Shown one piece after another: positions 6,157-9,710 of a DNA stretch of 9,710 bases (positions are counted from its first letter, which is position 1; each line of letters starts with the position of its first letter). The notes below the pieces were generated by a model. That model was not told the origin of the DNA. It was given only the letters and a program-made list of their open reading frames with translations, and searched no databases. Source of the stretch: Chloroflexota bacterium (GTDB lineage: Bacteria > Chloroflexota > Dehalococcoidia > UBA1151); NCBI GenBank assembly GCA_022561735.1, contig JADFQR010000028.1, positions 1 through 9,710 of the forward strand. Direction: 5' to 3'. The position numbers were made by a program, and so were the translations under genes.

Positions 6157-6387
6157 ATGCGGTTGATGTATCGTGACGGGGACCATGTACGGCTCTCTGA
6201 AGAGTCGGCCGGTGACATACCCGAAGAGTTGCGCGGCGTGACAGTGCGCATAATCGAGCGTGTCGCATTCTCTCACCGGTATAACTCTCCACTTTTTTCG
6301 GTGGAGACAGTTGCTGGCCAACACTGGGTTGTTCGCGGCGATTGGTTTGACCAATCGATCGAAACGAAAACAGATGAAACCGGTTGA
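6157..6387 (+). CDS. Small hypothetical protein, possible beta-barrel fold
   Basis: A 76-aa soluble protein without cysteines, membrane segment or signal peptide. The pattern is alternating hydrophobic and charged: DGDHVRLSEE, then GVTVRIIERV, then SPLFSVETVAGQHWVVRGDWF. This suggests a small SH3- or KOW-like barrel of four or five strands with an aromatic-rich last strand, but the fold is my inference and I recognise no family. AAGGGGG at 6141-6147 lies 9 nt before the ATG at 6157; an in-frame ATG at 6166 is less well placed. Base composition is slightly AT-richer than in neighbouring genes. It stands alone between two gene-free stretches. A minus-strand frame over the same bases looks less protein-like. 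Confidence 0.6.
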   Translation: MRLMYRDGDHVRLSEESAGDIPEELRGVTVRIIERVAFSHRYNSPLFSVETVAGQHWVVRGDWFDQSIETKTDETG

Positions 6388-7108
6388 CTGGTTCGGGTAA
6401 ATCCCGGGCAGCAGTCCACTGGCAGGCCCGCGAGCCACCACCAGCCAGTGCCGCGTCGCGTGGACCACCCACAACCTCAGGCGACCGTATGCGCGCATGC
6501 GAACCGGCGCGATCGTCGGTGCGATAGGTCAGGCGCTGGAGCTGGCGACGGAGCTGTTGCTACGCGATCAAGAATGACCCTCGCCTGGTGACGGCCCGGT
6601 CGGTTCGCGTCGCCGCTCGGGACCGTGAGCGGGCCGACCCGGTCTTCACGAGATCGACAGTTCCCTCCCCGATCATGGGCGCTGTCTGATTTATGCCGGC
6701 GCGAATGCAGCCCGGCAAGACCGGGGCGTTCTTGGGGCGTTCCCGGGACGTTCCTGGCCCCGTTCATGGATGAACCACCAACCACCCCCTGCGCGACACA
6801 GGCACACTCAGCCACCGAATAACGCGCGCGGCGGGCCGTAGCCGCAACAACGCGTCCGCCGACACGACCCCGATTCCCCCATAAGGACAGCCACGAGTGG
6901 CGCCTCTCAGAGACGCGATCCCTGGGCGCTTGCTGCCGGTTTTGGGTTTGTTCAAGGCAACGTTCCTGTACGGCCTTCAGAATACGGAAGCCGCCGTGTT
7001 TCGCCTTGGTGGTGTTGCTTATCCAAACGTCCCGATGGAATCAGGTCTAGCCTTGTCCGGTCCGGGACAACATCACCCGCGGAATTTTTAAGACCCCGTA
7101 TGGGGCAC
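6388..7108. other. Long gene-free stretch (about 720 bp) with repeats
   Basis: Several short frames are open on both strands but none has a good ribosome site or protein-like composition. Visible structure: a weak hairpin after the preceding stop (CGGG-TAAAT-CCCG near 6394-6406), CACTGGC/GCCAGTG (6418-6424, 6444-6450), an 11-bp tandem repeat (6723-6766), and TTGTCC/GGACAA (7053-7058, 7065-7070) just upstream of the transporter gene. It could be a decayed region or hold an RNA gene that I cannot identify. Confidence 0.4.
6723..6766 (+). repeat. Four tandem copies of an 11-bp unit
   Basis: The units are GGGGCGTTCTT (6723-6733), GGGGCGTTCCC (6734-6744), GGGACGTTCCT (6745-6755) and the diverged GGCCCCGTTCA (6756-6766). 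The common core is GGgaCGTTC. The period is about one helical turn and is not a multiple of three, so it is unlikely to be a protein repeat. Confidence 0.6.
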
Positions 7109-7115
7109 AGGAGGT
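7109..7115 (+). promoter_or_regulatory. Consensus Shine-Dalgarno pointing to an ATC start
   Basis: AGGAGGT at 7109-7115 is followed after 6 nt by ATC (7122-7124). No ATG, GTG or TTG lies in frame between the upstream stop codon (7089-7091) and GTG at 7167, which is too far away to be served by this site. Confidence 0.7.
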
Positions 7116-7121
7116 ACGACA

Positions 7122-8018
7122 ATCGACTGGACGGTTGCCGCACTCCTGAGCGCTGTTCTGTTCGCCGTGGTCAGCATCACCGACAAGGTGATCATGAGCG
7201 GAATGGGGTTGCGCGTGCGCAGCTTCCTTCTGTTCATCGGGTTTCAAACCCTCATCACCGTCATGGTGATCGCGCTGGTGAACCCGTTCCCATCTGTGGA
7301 CGTGAGCGTGTACGCGCGTGGGTTCGCTGTCGGACTCATGTGGGGCATAAGCGCCCCGATAGTGCTGTGGACCCTGAGCCGGGAAGAGGTGTCCCGGGTC
7401 ACACCCATCTCGCAGTCCCACCCACTTCTTGTGGTGATCTTTGCTGTCGTGCTGCTCGGGGAAAGCCTCTCGGTAGTGGAATCCATTGCCGCGGCGCTTG
7501 CCATAGGCGGGGCGCTGCTGGCGGCGGTGAGGTTGTCAGATGGCGGCCGGGTTCGTCTCGGCGGGACCATCATCTATCTTGGAATCGCGGTGACGATCAT
7601 CGCCTTCGCACAGATATTGCTCAAGACCGTGACGGATGACCTTTCGTTCTGGCACGCTGTGGCGCTACGTAGCGCTGGCATGACCGCCATCCTGATACCG
7701 ATGAATCTCAGACCGGGTATCGTGAGCGAACTGGGACGATTCATGAGGTCACCGGTGCCATTAGCGGCGCTGACGCTGGACGCCGGGGCCGCTACGCTGG
7801 CAACGATCGCGATCACGTTTGCTATCGCGACCGGCCCCGTCTCCCTGGCCAACGCTTTTGCCGGCACCACGCCGCTATTCGTTTTCTTCGCCTCGGTGTT
7901 ACTGGCGTGGAAAACGCGTCTGTTGCTGGACGAGTCCCTTAACGCCCGCGTTATGATCCAGAAACTGATCGCTGCGGGGATGGTCACCGGCGGATTGGCG
8001 CTGATCGCGCTGGGGTGA
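7122..8018 (+). CDS. EamA/DMT-superfamily transporter, apparent ATC start
   Basis: Inner-membrane carrier of about 298 aa with some 10 transmembrane helices in two EamA-type halves of about 140 residues each. The family exports or imports amino acids, nucleotide sugars and other metabolites; substrate unknown here. The first half ends with the characteristic VTPISQSHPLLVVIFAVVLL followed by GESLS. The second has GPVSLANAFAGTTPLFVFFA followed by SVLLAW. The reading begins IDWTVAALLSAVLFAVVSIT, a typical first EamA helix, so the true start must lie near 7122 although the codon is ATC. Starting at the GTG at 7167 would delete most of that helix and has no ribosome site. A single-base change or sequence error of ATG to ATC is possible. 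The gene stands alone: 355 bp separate it from rpoB, which has its own promoter. Confidence 0.88.
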   Translation: MDWTVAALLSAVLFAVVSITDKVIMSGMGLRVRSFLLFIGFQTLITVMVIALVNPFPSVDVSVYARGFAVGLMWGISAPIVLWTLSREEVSRVTPISQSHPLLVVIFAVVLLGESLSVVESIAAALAIGGALLAAVRLSDGGRVRLGGTIIYLGIAVTIIAFAQILLKTVTDDLSFWHAVALRSAGMTAILIPMNLRPGIVSELGRFMRSPVPLAALTLDAGAATLATIAITFAIATGPVSLANAFAGTTPLFVFFASVLLAWKTRLLLDESLNARVMIQKLIAAGMVTGGLALIALG

Positions 8019-8132
8019 CCCGGGCCTGCCCCCTGAAAACTTTTGGCGCCGGCCGAGCGAAACCCCTCGCGAAATGGCCACCCGGGGCCGAGCGTACCGA
8101 AGAGATCTGTGGCGGAACCGCTCTCCGCTAGC

Positions 8133-8161
8133 TTGACGCAAGGTATGGGCCGTAATACACT
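8133..8161 (+). promoter_or_regulatory. rpoB: Sigma70-type promoter for rpoB
   Basis: TTGACG (8133-8138) and TACACT (8156-8161) are separated by 17 bp. Transcription would begin near 8168, giving a leader of about 205 nt before the rpoB start. Between the transporter stop and this site (8019-8132) I see no other element. Confidence 0.55.
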
Positions 8162-8231
8162 TACACGTCTGTCGAGGTATGCCTGTTACGGTTCGCCCAC
8201 CCGTACATTTTCATTTGTAGCTTTCTGGAAT

Positions 8232-8263
8232 GTGTCCGCGCCCGCCCGCGCTGGACGCTTTTT
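8232..8263 (+). terminator. Terminator-like hairpin in the rpoB leader (putative attenuator)
   Basis: GTCC-GCGC (8234-8241) pairs with GCGC-T-GGAC (8248-8256) with one bulged T and a 6-nt loop; two more pairs extend the base (8232-8233 with 8257-8258). TTTTT follows directly (8259-8263). It lies about 65 nt after the predicted start of the rpoB transcript and 110 nt before the rpoB ATG. It could end the upstream transporter transcript or partly terminate rpoB transcription. Confidence 0.55.
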
Positions 8264-8373
8264 GTCGTTCACACGCGAAACACGCGATAGAACCGCCGAT
8301 CTGCTCAGGCGCCGATAACAGACGATCACAGCCGCGTTACGTGCGTGGCTCGGAAAACATCAGGAGAGAAAAC

Positions 8374-9710
8374 ATGGTCGTAGCTGACGTTCGTCCCAGT
8401 AATGTCTCCTACCGGAACGTCAAGAGCTTCGCCCACATCAAGAACATCGTGGACGTGCCGAACCTGATCCAGGTCCAGTTGCGTTCGTTCGATTACTTCA
8501 AAAACGACGGCCTGAGCGAACTGTTCGAAGAGATCTCCCCGATCGAGGATTTCAGCGGGGGCCGCTTCGCCCTCGCCTTCCTGACTCACGAGATTCGAGA
8601 GCCCAAGTTCACGGAGCGCGAGTGCCGTCAGAAGGAGATCACCTTCTCGGCGCCGTTGTACGTGACGGTTGAGCTTGAGGTCAAGTCCGGCGACGCCGCG
8701 GGCGAGAAGAAGCAGCAGACGCTGTTCATGGGCGACATCCCGATGATGACGCGCAACGGCACGTTTGTCATCAACGGCGCCGAACGGGTCGTCGTCTCGC
8801 AGCTGGTTCGCTCGCCGGGCGCGTACTTCACGCGCGATATCGACCCCGGCAGCGGCCGGGCGCTCAGCAATGCCAAGCTGATCCCATACCGGGGAGCATG
8901 GGTCGAGCTGGAGACCAGCAACAAGGACCTGCTGTCGGTCAAGGTGGACAGGAAGCGCAAGACGCCGATCACCACCCTGCTCCGCGCCCTGGGCTACGCG
9001 ACCGATGAAGAAATCAAGGCCCTGTTCAAGGACGTGGACACCAACCCGGACCGGCAATTCATCGACGCGACCCTGGCGCGTGACACCGCCGTCACCAACC
9101 AGGACGAGGCGCTGGTGGAGTTCTACCGCCGGTTGCGTCCGGGCGAGCCGCCGAGCGTGGAAAACGCCAAGGCGCTGCTCGAGAGCCTTTTCTTCAACCC
9201 CCGCAAGTACGATCTTGGCCGCGTCGGCCGTTACAAGCTGAACCGCAGGCTCGGCGACGAGGCGACTACCGAGAAACGGACGCTGGTCAAAGAGGACATG
9301 GTCGCCCTTATCCGGCGCATGATCCGCATCAACAACGGCGAGGTCCGCCCGGACGACATCGACCATCTGGGCAACAGGCGGGTCCGCGCCGTCGGCGAGC
9401 TGATCCAGAACCAGCTCAGGGTGGGGCTGCTGCGCATGGAGCGCGTCGTCAAGGAGCGTATGACCACGGAGATGGACCCGGCGACCACCACGCCGGCCGC
9501 TCTTGTCAACATCCGTCCCGTCGTGGCGTCCGTCCGTGAGTTCTTCGGCGGCTCCCAGCTTTCACAGTTCATGGACCAGACCAACCCGCTGGCGGAGCTG
9601 ACGCACAAGCGCCGGCTGTCCGCCCTCGGCCCGGGCGGCCTGTCGCGAGAGCGCGCCGGCTTTGACGTCCGTGACGTCCACCACTCCCACTACGGACGGA
9701 TCTGCCCGAT
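8374..9710 (+). CDS. rpoB: DNA-directed RNA polymerase beta subunit, N-terminal part (cut by window end)
   Basis: The first 445 codons of RpoB, the catalytic beta subunit of RNA polymerase; the frame stays open to the right edge. Seen: [15 protein letters not shown] at the N-terminus, [20 protein letters not shown], then [14 protein letters not shown] (protrusion/lobe). The rifampicin region [20 protein letters not shown] continues into [20 protein letters not shown], and the sequence ends at YGRICP. The residues matching E. coli D516, H526 and S531 are D401, H411 and S416, all wild type, so no resistance change at those positions. No large insertion is present in the lobe. The ATG at 8374 follows AGGAG (8362-8366). 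Upstream lie a transporter gene and a 5' leader, not rplL, which is the usual neighbour. Confidence 0.98.
   Translation, partial: MVVADVRPSNVSYRNVKSFAHIKNIVDVPNLIQVQLRSFDYFKNDGLSELFEEISPIEDFSGGRFALAFLTHEIREPKFTERECRQKEITFSAPLYVTVELEVKSGDAAGEKKQQTLFMGDIPMMTRNGTFVINGAERVVVSQLVRSPGAYFTRDIDPGSGRALSNAKLIPYRGAWVELETSNKDLLSVKVDRKRKTPITTLLRALGYATDEEIKALFKDVDTNPDRQFIDATLARDTAVTNQDEALVEFYRRLRPGEPPSVENAKALLESLFFNPRKYDLGRVGRYKLNRRLGDEATTEKRTLVKEDMVALIRRMIRINNGEVRPDDIDHLGNRRVRAVGELIQNQLRVGLLRMERVVKERMTTEMDPATTTPAALVNIRPVVASVREFFGGSQLSQFMDQTNPLAELTHKRRLSALGPGGLSRERAGFDVRDVHHSHYGRICP

Noticed and set aside
5789..6472. Minus-strand frame of 227 codons covering the 6157-6387 gene
   Set aside because: Arg/Ser/Pro-rich without domain features or ribosome site, and it runs across hairpins and a better-supported plus-strand gene.
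6897..7091. 64-codon plus frame just before the transporter gene, starting with GTG
   Set aside because: Weak and distant ribosome site (AAGGA 10 nt away), no protein-like pattern and no recognisable family; kept only as a remote possibility of a leader peptide.
5139..7108. Possible CRISPR array, prophage or defence island in the gene-poor stretch
   Set aside because: No regularly spaced repeats of CRISPR length, no integrase, nuclease, helicase or phage-like gene; only two small genes and short inverted repeats.
8326..9366. Minus-strand frame of 346 codons opposite rpoB
   Set aside because: Antisense to a clear rpoB; its Val/Asp/Leu-rich composition reflects the complementary codons.

Overview
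The window is GC-rich bacterial chromosome (about 60% GC by eye), with Shine-Dalgarno-led genes and tRNA genes that carry their own CCA ends. The best lineage marker is the truncated rpoB at the right edge, whose N-terminal part has no large lineage-specific insertion. Together with the small amt/P-II pair and the high GC, I read this as most likely Chloroflexota (Dehalococcoidia-like). That is a moderate-confidence inference: one operator-like site upstream of amt looks actinobacterial in design.

Layout, left to right. (1) A minus-strand O-antigen ligase/polymerase-type membrane protein (80-1993). (2) An intergenic stretch of about 850 bp holding a 214-bp MITE-like foldback element flanked by TTA, GC-rich palindromes, and a four-half-site GlnR-type operator. 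(3) An ammonium transporter gene (amt, 2841-4052) followed by a P-II signal protein gene (4168-4542), closed by a strong hairpin. (4) A sigma70-type promoter and three tRNA genes, Trp(CCA), Leu(GAG) and Cys(GCA), ended by a clear intrinsic terminator. (5) A gene-poor accessory stretch (about 5.2-7.1 kb) with two short genes of unknown function, one a small putative zinc ribbon, plus several hairpins and an 11-bp tandem repeat. (6) An EamA-type transporter gene whose best start appears to be a rare ATC codon. (7) A leader with a good promoter and a terminator-like hairpin before rpoB, which runs off the right edge.

How the genes work together. amt and the P-II gene form the classic nitrogen unit: the channel imports ammonium and the P-II trimer senses ATP/ADP/2-oxoglutarate and gates it. 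The operator in front of amt suggests control by nitrogen status. The P-II T-loop has no tyrosine, so control by uridylylation or adenylylation of Tyr51 is not possible here. The other genes look functionally independent: envelope polysaccharide, translation, metabolite export, transcription.

I see no defence system, CRISPR array, prophage or intact transposase. The most notable items are the GlnR-like operator, the MITE-like element, the apparent ATC start, the tyrosine-less P-II and the putative rpoB attenuator. Bases 1-79 are too short to assign to a gene.
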